Assembly: GCA_965153355.1 (NCBI GenBank)
Contig: OZ231126.1
Location: 79,298,001-79,362,000 of the forward strand
Direction: 5' to 3'
Length of the DNA: 64,000 nt
From: Flaccisagitta enflata
Lineage: Eukaryota > Chaetognatha > Sagittoidea > Aphragmophora
How positions within the stretch are numbered: the first letter of the stretch is position 1; the number at the start of each line of letters is the position of its first letter. The notes below the pieces were generated by a model. That model was given only the letters and a program-made list of their open reading frames with translations. It had not been told where the DNA came from and ran no database searches. Made by a program: the position numbers and the translations under genes. This document shows, one piece after another, positions 11,143 through 22,997 of the stretch.

Positions 11143-13080
11143 TGCATGATGCAAAATGATGAAAGATTCCACAATCGCTCCACACAAAATGGCGCCTTCA
11201 TTACGCACGGAAAATAGACAGAGAATCCCATCATTGATGCGGCACCTTCGGCACCAGGTGGCAGTAAATAAGTCTCTGCACAAATCTCATCAGAGGCTCC
11301 ATGATTGACTTGACTCTGTTGCATGTTGAAAGAAGATTACATCGTAGTCAATAGTGGAGCAAGGCTACGCCTTCGGTAAATTTTCGCGCGATAGATGGCA
11401 TGAAACTGCCAAAAAACAAAGATCCCTCCTGTCCAGGGGTGTATATGATTGAGCTGCTATTGATTTTATTCCCCCCCCTGCCTTTGATTTTCTTTCACGT
11501 GTTGCATTACAATTTTTTTTCTCCCCCCCTAGCTCGCCCCCTTTCGTTACTGTGTACTTATCATGGATTTTTGAACCGATGTTGTTAAAATTCATTCCTT
11601 TGTGAGCATTTTCATGATCATTGGGAACGAGTAGTAAATAGGGTGCTATAATGATTTGTCAATCTATAGGTGCATGAAAGAGCGAGCGAGCGCAAGAGCG
11701 TTTTGAGCAGTGTGAAGGGTATGAGGGAACGTGCTAACCAAGTGACTGGTCGTGTGACCACTCACCAGGTAGGGAGGGCAGTAATCTAAGAACCCTCACA
11801 ATGCCAAAACCAGGTAGGAACAGTATTCTTTGTATCAGTACATTTTGATAGAAGTATAGCAGTATTGAAATTGTTTAGCTTTTTAAGCCTAGTTGAGAAG
11901 ACTAAACTAGAATTAGGAATGTTCAAAAAAGCTCTTCAGGGACGTATATTGGTTGCACAAATAGATTTCCTTACACCTATCTTGCCTTGATTTCCCTCAG
12001 TGCGTCAAATTGTAATTGGTTTTCTCCCAACATAGCTCCTATGTAATAGTGTAATGGCTTGAACAGCACTCAATGCTAGAGACGAGCATACTTGCTAGCT
12101 TAGAGATATTCTTGCTCAGGTTGGCTCTCAGTGATTTGCACGGAGAAAGATGCTAAAGGCATATCTACGTACCAATTTCAAGACCAACATCTATAGCCTT
12201 CTTTAAAGATTTACAAAAACTAGTTTTGAGACGCAGTACTGTTAGTTAAGACTGACTTTTTACGTTGCTAGTCCATATCTAAATAGTACTTCAATAAACA
12301 AGAAAGAAAAGAAACATGTTCCAACAACATTGATCAATAGATTAGCAGAAACCCCTTAGTTAAACATCACGAAAACAGTTAATAATTTTTATGCAAGCAT
12401 TATTCTGTTTTCCCCACAAAACCAAATCAACCATCGCGGCCTCTGCCTTTAAAAGGGATGCTTTTTCATCTCAATTGAAGCTGTCTTGACAGTTTTCAAT
12501 AAAGGCGGCTAATCACCGCAAGAAAAAAGTCATGAATACTGAGAGAAACAAAAAAAAATCACTAATACATAGATAAAAAGACACAAAAAATAAAAAGAAA
12601 AAGAGAGAAAGAAAGATAGAAAAAATAAAAATAATCAAAACGCAAAAGCTATTGATTGCACAGTATTATGCTTTATGCTATCTGAAAGAATAATTAGCTC
12701 TTTCTAATCCGCAATACAGCACAAATCAGCATTTAAAACGTAGCAAGAGCACAGAGAGAAAAAGACAATTCAGTTCAGCTGGCAAGTTAAAATGAAATCG
12801 TGGTTAGGGAAACGGGAAAACAAACAATGCCCCATCTGCTCTTCCCCTCCCCCCATCCCATCAACCCAGCTTGTGATGAGTTTGGATTTTGACGGGCGTA
12901 TTGGGCGCAAAGAAGAACATCAGTTTTTTTCACGTTTCGCGTAAAGGGCGTTGTTGTGAGGCAGAGGATGTTTTTTTTTCATGAGACGGCGATTAGAGGA
13001 TGCGCAGTTGCGTTAATTGATGTTGGATGCCAGACTGCATAAAGTATACTATGGATCGTGTCCTCACGTCACAGCCGCTA
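11143..13080. other. Unassigned single-copy-looking sequence
   Basis: I see no supported gene here. Content includes AT-rich sequence, a GAGCGAGCGAGCG tract near 11685, a small hairpin GGTCGTGTGACC near 11747, and an A-rich stretch at about 12540-12640. Frames on both strands at 11083-11595 overlap each other and lack any recognisable motif. Confidence 0.5.
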
Positions 13081-13400
13081 ACTTCTAAATGGAGAAATTG
13101 AGTCCGCAAATCCTCTGCCGCCCAGACGATATTGCCGCATTTTGCCCCGCACCACTCTTTGCCGTCTCCGTTGGCGCGGAGCTTGAGGGTGGATGAGGGG
13201 GGAAAAGCGAGAGACGTAGAGATGTTTTGTCCTCACGTTCTGAGACTGAAGATGCGGCTGCGTCGGCGGCTGCGGCGAGTTTTGAGACAAGATTCAGCTG
13301 CGGCGGTCGACGTGTTGATTGTCCACTGCCCGTCATCTGTGTAATGTCGTGGGGCTCGACAAGCAAGGAAGGGGGGGGGGGGAAGTGTTGGCATGTGAGA
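13081..13400. other. GC- and CpG-rich block
   Basis: This is a local rise in GC and CpG content in an AT-rich region, with overlapping open frames on both strands and a G-run at about 13372-13382. A 35-codon frame starts at ATG 13089. It could be a promoter-proximal CpG-rich segment or a short exon; nothing decides between them. Confidence 0.3.
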
Positions 13401-13727
13401 GTATTTTCTTTATTTGATCATATCAATTTGGTTGTTTTTATTTGGTTTACGGCTGTCCCTTTTAACAGCCAATTGCGGGACCTTCCATATTGGTAGATAT
13501 TGACAGAGCAGATTAGTGGAATGTTATATATGCTTATCTTGATAAAATTCCGACTCATTCATAACAATAAGAAATAAATCTGTCATATTATAGGTCACCA
13601 TTGTAGTTTTAAGTAGCTTTAAAAGTGAAATTAACAAGACCAAGTAGGTAGAAAGGTGTGACATGTGGATCATCAAACGAATGCGTTACCAAGAGACCAA
13701 CCAATAAACCGACACAGCCAGTTATAG

Positions 13728-13750
13728 AGGTGCTTTGTCGCACCTAAAAA
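13728..13750 (+). mobile_element. Family-A-like 3' hairpin
   Basis: AGGTGCTTTGTCGCACCT forms a 6-bp stem followed by AAAAACT, with GACCAACCAATAAACCGACA upstream. The architecture matches family A but the stem sequence differs. The 5' end is not found; 13751-14286 is otherwise unassigned. Confidence 0.5.
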
Positions 13751-14286
13751 CTCACCGTCTGATCCTTGTACACCTGTGAAACTTTGACGTCTCGATGTTC
13801 CCAAGCCCGCAAAGAATACAATGAACCTTAAAAAAATGTATAGTCGGGGTTGCAATATTGTCAGACGGGTGGGCAGTGGTGCCTTACCCCCATCTACACC
13901 CCACTCCCCCACACATCCAAAAGTAATCTTAAATACTAGTTTTTTTACTGTTCAACTTATGCAAATAGACCAATCCGCAACAGAAAAGAAAACTAGGCTG
14001 GATACAAGGCTACGATGGAAAGCAATTGATGGCAACACAGTGTTTCCACCTATTTTTTCAACTATAGTTGAATAATAATGATGCTTAGAATATTTTTATG
14101 AGACCAATTATCTTCAGAAATGTGTATGTCTTTGTCATATGCTGACCTCAAAAGAATCTTTAAATTGGTAATTCTCATAAGAAAAGCAAAGAAAATTAGG
14201 GTTCTTAATGAAATTTTGCTTACAATTTTTTTTTGCTGCTGTTAAAATTACAAGACTCAAATGCAAAGAAATCTTGCATTTTCAAA

Positions 14287-14329
14287 AACATAGCCGCCTC
14301 CATAATCAATTATGGAAGGCGGCTATGTT
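14287..14329. repeat. Strong perfect-stem hairpin
   Basis: AACATAGCCGCC is followed by TCCATAA, a TCAA loop, TTATGGA, then AGGCGGCTATGTT, giving a stem of about 18 bp with one unpaired A. It looks like a very short foldback MITE or the core of one. Confidence 0.7.
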
Positions 14330-14725
14330 CTTCTTTTTTGTGTTTCTTCTTTTTTATCCAAAGTTAAAATTTTAACAAACCTATCAGTGGACAAAAATTG
14401 AATTTTGAATATATTCTAAAAATACATTTAGTTATTGATAGCCTTACTTGCTCTTTTTTCCTTTTCGAATGCAAATTTTGTAATAGAATATCCATAATAT
14501 ATCTCAATGATTTTTTTTCATGTAATTCTTTGTTTTCATTCAAAAATTATCTATCTTGACCCCTGTTGACACACTAAATCTTGCTGTTGGATGCTCGCCG
14601 TCCTACCGAAGTCACATGTGGGCGGGCAGGGGCAGTGATGATAGTCGCAAAAGCGTTAGATGGTCAGTGGCACCCGTGCCCTGCCTATGTAGGTTGCGGT
14701 TGAAGGTGAGGGGGGAGCAGGGTAG

Positions 14726-15281
14726 CGGCCCCAAAGGGGTTAATGACCTATGCTGTCACACGTATGGGAGATTTTCTCCTCTTCCTTCTCCTCCTCAGTC
14801 CCCCCTCAAATTCCAGTCTCGAGGCTCAAATCCCTGTCTTGAGGCCCAAATCCCAGCCTCAAGGCCAAAATCTTAGCCTGGAGGCTGAGATTAGGGCCTC
14901 AAGGCTGGGATCTGTACCTCTTTGCTGATATTTTGATCTTGATGCTGAGATTTGGGCTTCAAGACTGAAATCTGGGCCTCCAGGCTAGGATTTAGGCCTT
15001 GAGGCTAGGATTTGGGCCTGGAGACAGGGATTGGGCCTGGAGACTGGAATTTGGGCCTCAAGACTGGAATTTGAGGGGGGGACGTGGAAGGAGAAGGAGA
15101 AAATCCCCCATATGTGTGAAAGCATAGGTCTTCGACCCCTTTGGGGCCGCTGCCCAAAAAGGCTGACCAAGCTTTTGGGCAGGAGCGGAAACACAAAAAA
15201 TGTCAAAAATAACAAAATGCTTTGGACGGACGAACCGTCCAACTGACGGACAGCAAGTTACAGAGTCGCGTGCATGCGACT
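14726..15281 (+). mobile_element. Family A element containing a minisatellite foldback
   Basis: The block 14726-15150 is an inverted repeat. GGCCCCAAAGGGGTTAATGA and a 'CCTATGC...ACACGTATGGG' stretch on the left are mirrored on the right, ending GACCCCTTTGGGGCC. The interior is GGCCTCAAGGCTGGGATTTG-like units that change strand midway. Downstream come GGGCAGGAGCGG, a GGACGGACGAACC tract and the family A hairpin AGTCGCGTGCATGCGACT (15264-15281) followed by TAAAAAA. The 5' end is uncertain. Confidence 0.6.
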
Positions 15282-15540
15282 TAAAAAATGAAGGGACATA
15301 GTACCGGTTAATCACTTAACTTACACATAATGCCAGGGTGTATACAGCTTCATGACCTTTTTTTTCACCTCCTCCCCCAATTTTCTTCCGTGATGTATCG
15401 CATCATGATACAAAATCTATGATTTTCTTGTCTATATAGCACAGAAAACATGTTTTTAAAATTTAGATAAAATCAAATTGTGATTATGATTCGGTACTGC
15501 CAAAAGTTTTTATTTTCCAAATTTTCTTACCCTTATTGTG

Positions 15541-15945
15541 CAGCAGCCCCAAAGGGGAAAAAGTTGTAAAACACAGGTCGAATCAGTTGATCTATCCGTC
15601 CCCTCCACCCCCTCAGGGCTTTTATCTCCTTGGGGACCAATTCTGACCCACATTCTGCTGAATAGCCCAAATCCAAGTATAATGGCCAAAATCTGGCCTG
15701 AGGTCCACCATTTTGGCCCCTTCACGTAGATTGTGACCTCTGATACCTAGATTGTAACTATTTTGCTTGGATTTTGGCAATTTTGCTTGAATTTGGCCCA
15801 AATTGCTTGTATTTAATCGATTTGGGTAAGAATAGGCCCCAAAGGAGACAAAACCCTGAAGTTAAGGTGGGGGTGGGACAAATGGATGGACAGACAGGTG
15901 GACAGACAAATACACAGATTCCGTGCTCTACAGGACTTGACCCTC
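15541..15945. repeat. Second minisatellite foldback module
   Basis: The stretch near 15600-15640 (CCACCCCCTCAGGG, then TCTCCTTGGGG) is mirrored near 15830-15880 (CCCCAAAGGAGAC, then CCCTGAAG and GGTGGGGGTGGG). GGCCAAAATCTGGCC-like units lie in between. It is the same kind of module as 14726-15150, more decayed. Sequence at 15946-16560 shows nothing else. Confidence 0.45.
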
Positions 15946-16598
15946 TATTGAACACCGCCCTGCTCCCCTTTAACTTATATCACACATTAGTCAAGCGGGG
16001 CAGGGGTACCGCTGACCACTTCTGCGTTCAGGCCACTATTTCTCCATACAATTTCTTTCCCTATCTCCAAAACCCTTTGATAATGTGGAACCATATACAG
16101 GCCTGCTTAACTCTTATCATAAAATCTTGAAACAAATGAATCCAGTTTACCCCGTCCGTTGCAGTGTACCAATCAATACTGGGTCATCAATCTCGATTGG
16201 GAAAAAGTTTACTATCAGCTGCTTCTCAATGATCTAAGATTATATAAAACTCAAGTATAATTTATCAAAATTGTCCTTTTTGATACATGCTTATTTCTCT
16301 CTAGATTGTAAGACTTGTTTCAGTGGAAGATATCTTTGTAAAACTTTGAAAATGTTTTTAAATTAAAATTATTTTTATATTTGTTGCTCAAATCAATCAG
16401 AAATGAATGAAAATAAAGAAAACATTTTGATAAAAAAGGGATGAATTGATCTTCAATTAAAAACATTCCTTCAAATAGTACTTCAAATTGATGTTGTGGA
16501 CAAAGTATTTAACACAGACTGACAAAATTATTAAATAGAAAAAATTCATAAAAAAGCTTAAAAACAACAGTCCTCGACTGTAGTCTATTTGGTGTCCG

Positions 16599-17546
16599 AC
16601 CCGGCTACTCAGTCTGACCCGGCTACTCAGTCTGACCCGGCTACTCAGTCTGACCCGGCTACTCAGTCTGACCCGGCTACTCAGTCTGACCCGGCTACTC
16701 AGTCTGACCCGGCTACTCAGTCTGACCCGGCTACTCAGTCTGACCCGGCTACTCAGTCTGACCCGGCGACTGAGTCTGACCAGCTACTCAGTCTGACCCG
16801 GCTACTCAGTCTGACCCGGCTACTCAGTCTGACCCGGCTACTCAGTCTGACCCGGCTACTCAGTCTGACCCGGCTACTCAGTCTGACCCGGCTACTCAGT
16901 CTGACCCGGCTACTCAGTCTGACCCGGCTACTCAGTCTGACCCGGCTACTCAGTCTGACCCGGCTACTCAGTCTGACCCGGCTACTCAGTCTGACCCGGC
17001 TACTCAGTCTGACCCGGCTACTCAGTCTGACCCGGCTACTCAGTCTGACCCGGCTACTCAGTCTGACCCGGCTACTCAGTCTGACCCGGCTACTCAGTCT
17101 GACCCGGCTACTCAGTCTGACCCGGCTACTCAGTCTGACCCTGCTACTCAGTCTGACCCGGCTACTCAGTCTGACCCGGCTACTCAGTCTGACCCGGCTA
17201 CTCAGTCTGACCCGGCTACTCAGTCTGACCCGGCTACTCAGTCTGACCCGGCTACTCAGTCTGACCCGGCTACTCAGTCTGACCCGGCTACTCAGTCTGA
17301 CCCGGCTACTCAGTCTGACCCGGCTACTCAGTCTGACCCGGCTACTCAGTCTGACCCGGCTACTCAGTCTGACCCGGCTACTCAGTCTGACCCGGCTACT
17401 CAGTCTGACCCGGCTACTCAGTCTGACCCGGCTACTCAGTCTGACCCGGCTACTCAGTCTGACCCGGCTACTCAGTCTGACCCGGCTACTCAGTCTGACC
17501 CGGCTACTCAGTCTGACCCGGCTACTCAGTCTGACCCAGCTACTGA
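16599..17546. repeat. 18-bp tandem array, about 52 copies
   Basis: The unit GACCCGGCTACTCAGTCT repeats almost without change. One irregular patch at about 16764-16786 includes a 2-base loss, which shifts the frame of the overlapping open frames. Because 18 is a multiple of 3, both strands stay open for more than 300 codons; these frames are artefacts. Confidence 0.97.
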
Positions 17547-18038
17547 TTGCATACCTTGAAGTCCATGGTGGCATACCTTGCAGCCAATGATGACATACCT
17601 TGAAGTCCATGAAAGCATACCTTGAAGTCCATGATGGCATTCCTTGAAGTCCATAAAAGCATACCTTATAATCCAACAATAAAAAGATACATAACAAAAA
17701 ATTTTCAAGAAAAAAATTTTTTTTTCAGAAAAAAAAAATTAAAAAAAATTTCTTTTTCAAAAAAAAAATCTTTTCAAAAAAAAATAAAAAAAAAAAATTT
17801 TCAAAATTTTTCAAAAAAAAAAAAAAAAAAAATTCCAAAAAAAAATTTAAAAAAAAAATCTTCAAAGTATTAAATATTTATGAATGTTGTTGAAAGTTGG
17901 TACACAGGTCAGTAATGCCCTTATAATAACACTGACCAACTTTCATCAACATCTGAGTTGTGGTTCTCAAGTTTTTAAGGGTTGACACGAACGAACGAAC
18001 GAACAAACAGCTCACTACACGATCAAGGCTATGTTATA

Positions 18039-18067
18039 GTCCTCAACGAAAACTGATCGTTGAGGAC
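18039..18067 (+). repeat. 3' terminal hairpin of family B (copy B1)
   Basis: GTCCTCAACG pairs with CGTTGAGGAC across a 9-base loop and is followed by AAAAA. The left arm matches the 5' motif AGTCCTCGACTG at 16570 in orientation; the right arm is its approximate reverse complement. Confidence 0.85.
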
Positions 18068-19160
18068 AAAAAGAAGCATCTAAGAGTGAAAGCTTAATAC
18101 TTTTTCCCAATTGAGATTGATAACCCGGTACCCTAGAGTGATAATAGAATTTCATTACGCTGAAAGCATACTTTCTCAAATGAAACCTGCAACTTACAAC
18201 GTGAAACTTGCAACAATACAAAAAAAAACTTAGTAAATACAGTTTAACCCCACAATGATGGACCAACAAATTGTATCCACTATACCCAGATTTACCTTAC
18301 TGCTGAAAGAAATTAATAGAAATTAACATGAAGGGACCAAGCTCTTGCATCTGTTAAGCGGATTTCTGTTACTAATGGATCCGTTATAGCAGGGTTTACC
18401 TATAGACTAAACAGTAGTATATGCTTCCACTAATTTACTCGCAAATCAAATTTAAAGTACAACCTTATTTTTCGGTTAATGAAATTTGATTTTCCGCCTT
18501 ATTTGGCAGGTCTCACCTCGCTGGTTGATAATAAGGCCAAGTAGGCCAATAAGGTGCAATGTGTGGATCGTCTGGGTTTGGGCATCTGTTTGTCACCACA
18601 TCGCCATGAAAGATCGAGTTTGTCGCGTTCTTGTGTCCGTGAGGCTGCAAGAAATATCAGTGGAAAATTATTTGACAGATTCTTTAATCCAAAACAAGGC
18701 CCAGTTGCGCTGGGTGGAACTTAAAAGGTTTGCGTGATGGACAAACCAACTGACTAACATACAATACTGATGCATACACAGAGTTGCTTTGACGAAATCA
18801 AAAACAAGGCTGTGGAGCATGTTTGAGCGTGCGAGGGAATAGAATTAGTGACTGAATGATTTATGCACCATGATATTCAAGTTTGGAGAATCAAACGGTA
18901 AGGGAAAAATACATCGATAAGTCGTGGTGCAGAACAGCGCCAAATTTGACAAATCGTTCTGTACTGTGATAAAATACGATGCTATGCAGCGGAAATGTGG
19001 CAAAAACTTAAGTGTTATGCATGCTTTATACTCCCTAAATTAATCAAAAACCAGTTAACTGACCAATGATATTGATCTGGCATCGTTAAAGTCGCAGCAT
19101 ACTCAGTGAAACAACAGAATTCTTAGAAAAAAGTTGCACGGAAAACTTTAGATGTTGCCA
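18068..19160. other. Unassigned sequence
   Basis: No supported gene is seen. A possible decayed family-A-like 3' end occurs near 18780 (AGAGTTGCTTTGACGAAATC followed by AAAAAC). Confidence 0.4.
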
Positions 19161-19300
19161 CGTAAAAAACCGAATCTGTCTCTGAATGCAAAATTTTGCA
19201 TTTCTAAACACATGGCCTGTTTCTTAAAAGTGTTTAGACTGATGCCATGTTTTTCAAAATGCAAAATTTTGAATTCAGAGACAGATTCGGTTTTTTACGC
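19161..19300. mobile_element. Short foldback MITE (family M2)
   Basis: CGTAAAAAACCGAATCTGTC continuing to GAATGCAAAATTTTGCATT on the left is mirrored by CAAAATTTTGAATTCAGAG continuing to TTTTTTACG on the right. The central loop contains ACATGGCC. A diverged relative with the same core lies at 54750-54890. Confidence 0.75.
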
Positions 19301-20085
19301 GAGACATGTCAATGCACAAGAATCAATTTTTGTTAAAGATCCATCAATTTTGCATGCTTTTTTCTCACATTTCCTAAGCATATGGTACAGAAAAACGTTT
19401 TTCTATGCAAAAAATTGATGATTACCAACCAAAAATCCTTTATCTACATAAAAATTCTTTGAATAGATAAGATAAAAAATATCATATAAATCGTTTTGAC
19501 TTGTCAAATTGCGCACTCGTTTGCACTGTGACATAAATGCACTGACAGATCAATATTCAAGAAACTATGATTACTGTATTTTAGAGGGGGGGAATTGGGA
19601 AAGTATTCAGCACTTCAAGAGCAGCAAAAGTTTGAAATGTTTACTAAGTTTTGGTAAGCGCAACACGGGGCACAACAATAAAAAACATAAATGCTACCCC
19701 AAAAGTACTGAGCACTATTTTACCTCTTATGAAAATCGCTTTGAATTTCAAAGCAACTTTCATGATTTCAGTCTTTCCTATTGCAACAGTAGCAAGAGAA
19801 AAAAATGAAGTTGAAATCCGCATTAAGAAATAGGGAAATGGGGAGTTTTTTATTTTTAAGCATTTTGAACATATATAGCGAGAACCAGATAAAACTTTAC
19901 CTTGATAGTTGAGGTTGGCAGAATATATCTCCACTTGTCCAAATATCGGTGGATAACGTCACGATGAAAAGGAAATTGGATGTAGTAAGATTTAGGCTCT
20001 ATGATAAGCTATAGCAGCGAAGGCTTGATGGTCGTTGTAAATTAGTGTCGCAGGTCGATAATCCTATGGTCATAGTGGCGAGATA

Positions 20086-20209
20086 GGCCACCAATGTTGC
20101 AAAAGATGAAAACAGAATGCTTCAGTCATCAAAGCGACGGACGACTAGACGGGCGAAGAGAGATTGTGGCGAGTGTGATGAAAAGAAGAGCGAAGATGAT
20201 TTATAAGGA
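20086..20209 (+). CDS. Possible small terminal exon (unidentified)
   Basis: After an AG acceptor (GCGAGATAG) an open frame of 39 codons runs to TAA. It is basic in the middle (KRRTTRRAKRDCGECDEKK) with an acidic end. It precedes an (AG)n microsatellite and has no recognisable domain. The frame in which the ORF begins with ATG at 20094 is a different one and is dominated by the microsatellite. This could equally be chance. Confidence 0.2.
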
Positions 20210-20227
20210 GCTGGGTTCAAATGAGCG

Positions 20228-20304
<77 letters not shown>

Positions 20305-20370
20305 GAGAGGACTATATCAACTATGATATCTTCTCCTTGGCGTAGAGGAATCTGGATTCAAACATTAAGG

Positions 20371-20409
<39 letters not shown>
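20228..20409. repeat. Two (AG)n microsatellites
   Basis: An (AG)n tract of about 73 bp (20228-20302) and a second of about 35 bp (20374-20409) are separated by unique sequence. The Glu-Arg repeat frames here are artefacts. Confidence 0.97.
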
Positions 20410-20412
<3 letters not shown>

Positions 20413-21061
20413 GCGCCTGAACCAGTCAGAATTTCGGAAAGCATAGGTTAAATAACATGGAGGTATTACGTCCCCGATATAAGAGTCGTTCATAAACAGA
20501 AAATAAATGATATTTATGAATAAAATAATATAATTATTTGTGATTATCAGATGTATATAGATATTTTTACTTAAATAGCAATTTAAATAATTTGAAATAC
20601 ATCACTGGCCATAGAAAGAGAAAAAAAAAATTTTTCTTTAAAAAACCTAGTTTATGAAAATATCAAAACTTTAAAAAACCTCAAAATTAAAAACATTTTT
20701 GAAATACATAAAGGCTCTAAATTCTAGGCATTTTTTTTTCAAATGATAATACCTTATAAAACACTGATGAAACACTTGAAATTAGTATATTTACAATGAT
20801 AGTTTATAATTTTTTTTATACACAAGGCTCACAAGGATCTCTTCCATATTGATAGTTGCAGAGAAGTGACTAAAACTTGCCATGTCCGTCGGTTAGTCGA
20901 AAACATTTTTGTTTCCAGCTCCTGCCCACTTGTTGAGGGGAGTGTACATGGCTTTATTCAGATTGTGTATAAGGAGGGATATTATTTCACTTGTTATGAA
21001 TACCAAGATTCAATATGTATTGTTACAATTCTTTATCTTTTTTATGTAATAATCATTATAT

Positions 21062-21226
21062 TTTTGTTGCATGCGCGCAACTTTACAAACCGCTTTGTCC
21101 ATCTATCCATCAGTTGGTTGGTCAGTCGGTCATTTTACTGCTCCTGCCCAAAGAGTCTAGTAAACTCAAATTTGGCCCTTGCCCACACGCACGTAACATT
21201 GGTAGCTGTGTATCCGGCCTTGTTTT
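21062..21226 (-). mobile_element. Family A element (GTGC-type), decayed
   Basis: Read on the minus strand, the 5' end is AACAAGGCCGGATACACAGC with GTTACGTGCGTGTGGGCAAG. The 3' end is GTTTGTAAAGTTGCGCGCAT then GCAAC, with a partial hairpin. A short GACCAACCAACTG tract sits beside the hairpin. Confidence 0.7.
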
Positions 21227-21429
21227 TATTCATTGCCTCCCCTCCAATTAATGCCCCCCCTTTTTGACCATATATTTAAACGCAACTCGAGGAGATACAA
21301 TGAAGACAGCAATTTCAAAGGAAAAAAATATTCAAATATTCAATATTGCTTTAATGATGACAAAACTTGGTAACGATAACAATACTGGATGATGATGATG
21401 ACAACAATGAATGATAATGACAACAAAAA

Positions 21430-21658
21430 TCTAAGAAAAAAATGTTTAAAAATTTTTTCAAAATTTTTTTTAAAAATGATTTTTTAAAATTTTTTTAAAA
21501 GAAATTCAAAAAAAAATTTTGTTGAAAATTTAGTAGTTTAAGATGATAACAGTAGTTGAAGATGATGACAGTAGTTGAAGATGATGACAGTAGTTGAAGA
21601 TGATGACAGTAGTTGACAGAGGCGCTGATTGAAAAGAAAAAAAAGAGAGAGAGAGAAA

Positions 21659-21730
<72 letters not shown>
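21430..21730 (+). repeat. Family B fragment: AT-rich block, 19-mer, then (GA)n
   Basis: AAAATTTTTT-type sequence (21440-21530) is followed by four copies of the 19-mer GTTGAAGATGATGACAGTA (21535-21612). A (GA)n tract (about 21640-21730) comes next. The AT block plus 19-mer order matches the interior of family B at 51245-51540. Ends are missing. Confidence 0.6.
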
Positions 21731-21735
<5 letters not shown>

Positions 21736-22196
21736 AGAAGGAGAGAGAATACTAAAAATGTTAATTTTTAGATGCAGGTTACAGGTTTTTAGCCCTATGA
21801 AAAAGAGAGCATGGGCCTTGAAAATTAGGCAAACTTCTATAAAAATCCCAGACAGAGAAAGAGAGCTGATGATATTTTTGGCTCTAGATTAACTCCTACT
21901 TGAATGTATGTGACCACCTGCCTGTCCATTGATACATCTGTCTGTCAATCAAGCTCAAAAGCTTGTAAGATAGATAGAAAATTTTAAGAATACATTGATA
22001 CATACCTAATTAGTGCCACTCCCCTAATTAGCATCCCCTTTTTTTTGAACAGCAAAATCCTTCACTGGCAGAGAATCTTTTTAGTTGCGTGCTACGTTAA
22101 TTTATAAACATTCTTTTTAGAAGTAAAAAAAAAAAACTAAAAACATTGAAGTTTGGAGATAGTTTGTGCAATTTTTAATCTTTCTCCCTTCACTTA

Positions 22197-22723
22197 CAGT
22201 AGATCTTGTCTAGACTTAGGATAACGGGATAAGCATTCTAGAAAAAACCAAGGGAGTGATATTTGAAACATAGACGAATAAAGGGATGCTTTATTGCTTA
22301 TTATAGCTGGTTGCCATGGAAACGCATTTCTATGTATTTTCGTTAAAATATTATTATTTTGAGAAATTTTTTGAGGGAACATTTTCAACAGTATGTTCTG
22401 TAATAATATTGCTCGTTAAGCGATTGCCAGGGGTTGTCACACATGGATATGCTCCCTAGCAACAGCCAAACAAGCAACATTCTTACAGAACATACTGTGG
22501 GAAAGTTGTAGCAAATTTGATTTTAAGCAATGTCCCCTAAAAGATTTTCTCAAAATATTGATATTTTAGCGAGAATGCATGGAAATGTGTTTCCTGACAA
22601 CTAGCTATCATGGGGAATTAAGCATCCTTTGATTAGTCTATGATCCAAATATTGCTCCCTTACAGTTAATCGTCTTTCCACAGTGCATGCCCCCGTTATC
22701 TCAAGTTTAGACAAGATCTACTG
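22197..22723. mobile_element. TA-flanked MITE, CAGTAGATCTTGTC ends (family M3)
   Basis: The left end CAGTAGATCTTGTCTAGACT is mirrored by a right end whose reverse complement is CAGTAGATCTTGTCTAAACT. TA lies on each side (22195-22196 and 22724-22725). The arms extend inward with about 75-80% similarity, including a paired ACAGTATGTTCTGTAA and TTACAGAACATACTG. Tc1/mariner-like by termini and target site; there is no coding frame. Confidence 0.85.
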
Positions 22724-22810
22724 TACCTCCTCATTTTTCAATTTATTCTGAAAAAAGTTTGATCAATACTGTTTTTGAGGTCTAAAATGACAACTTCAAA
22801 TTATGATTTT

Positions 22811-22997
22811 GTTGCGTGCTACGCGCCTCTACACCCCGCTTTGTTAGTCTGTTTGTCCGTCAGTCCGTCCGTCCGTCACACTTTACTTGGGGTTTTTGCG
22901 GTCTTTGGCCCCACTGATCCTGCCCAATTGATGAAGTGACCTAAAAAATGGCCCTGCCCACCCACACGCAACTGGGGTAACCGTGTATTCGGCCTTA
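22811..22997 (-). mobile_element. Family A element (GTGC-type), decayed
   Basis: On the minus strand AAGGCCGAATACACGGTTAC leads to AGTTGCGTGTGGGTGGGCAG, a GGACGGACGGACTGACGGAC tract and GTAGAGGCGCGTAGCACGCA. The 3' arm has lost the CGACT end. Confidence 0.7.

Larger units (their letters stand above)
16561..18067 (+). mobile_element. Family B element, copy B1, with expanded 18-mer
   Basis: The 5' end reads AAGCTTAAAAACAACAGTCC followed by TCGACTG. Next come the 18-mer array (16599-17546), AAGTCCATG-type units (17547-17690), AGATACATAACAAAAAATTT and AT homopolymer-like sequence. One AT-rich core monomer, a GAACGAACGAAC tetranucleotide tract and the 3' hairpin (18039-18067) followed by AAAAA complete the element. 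The same terminal sequences recur inverted at 49993-50878. No protein is encoded. The class is inferred as Helitron/Helentron-like non-autonomous. Confidence 0.7.

Noticed and set aside
13078-13366. Overlapping frames in the GC-rich block
   Set aside because: Both strands are open with Ala/Ser/Arg-rich peptides, as expected of GC-rich DNA. There is no splice or domain evidence.
16599-17546. CRISPR-like array
   Set aside because: The repeats are contiguous with no unique spacers and lie in a eukaryotic transposon context.
16589-17697. Open frames of 333 and 314 codons
   Set aside because: They are the 18-mer array read on both strands; 18 is divisible by 3, so no stop can arise. There is no other coding evidence.
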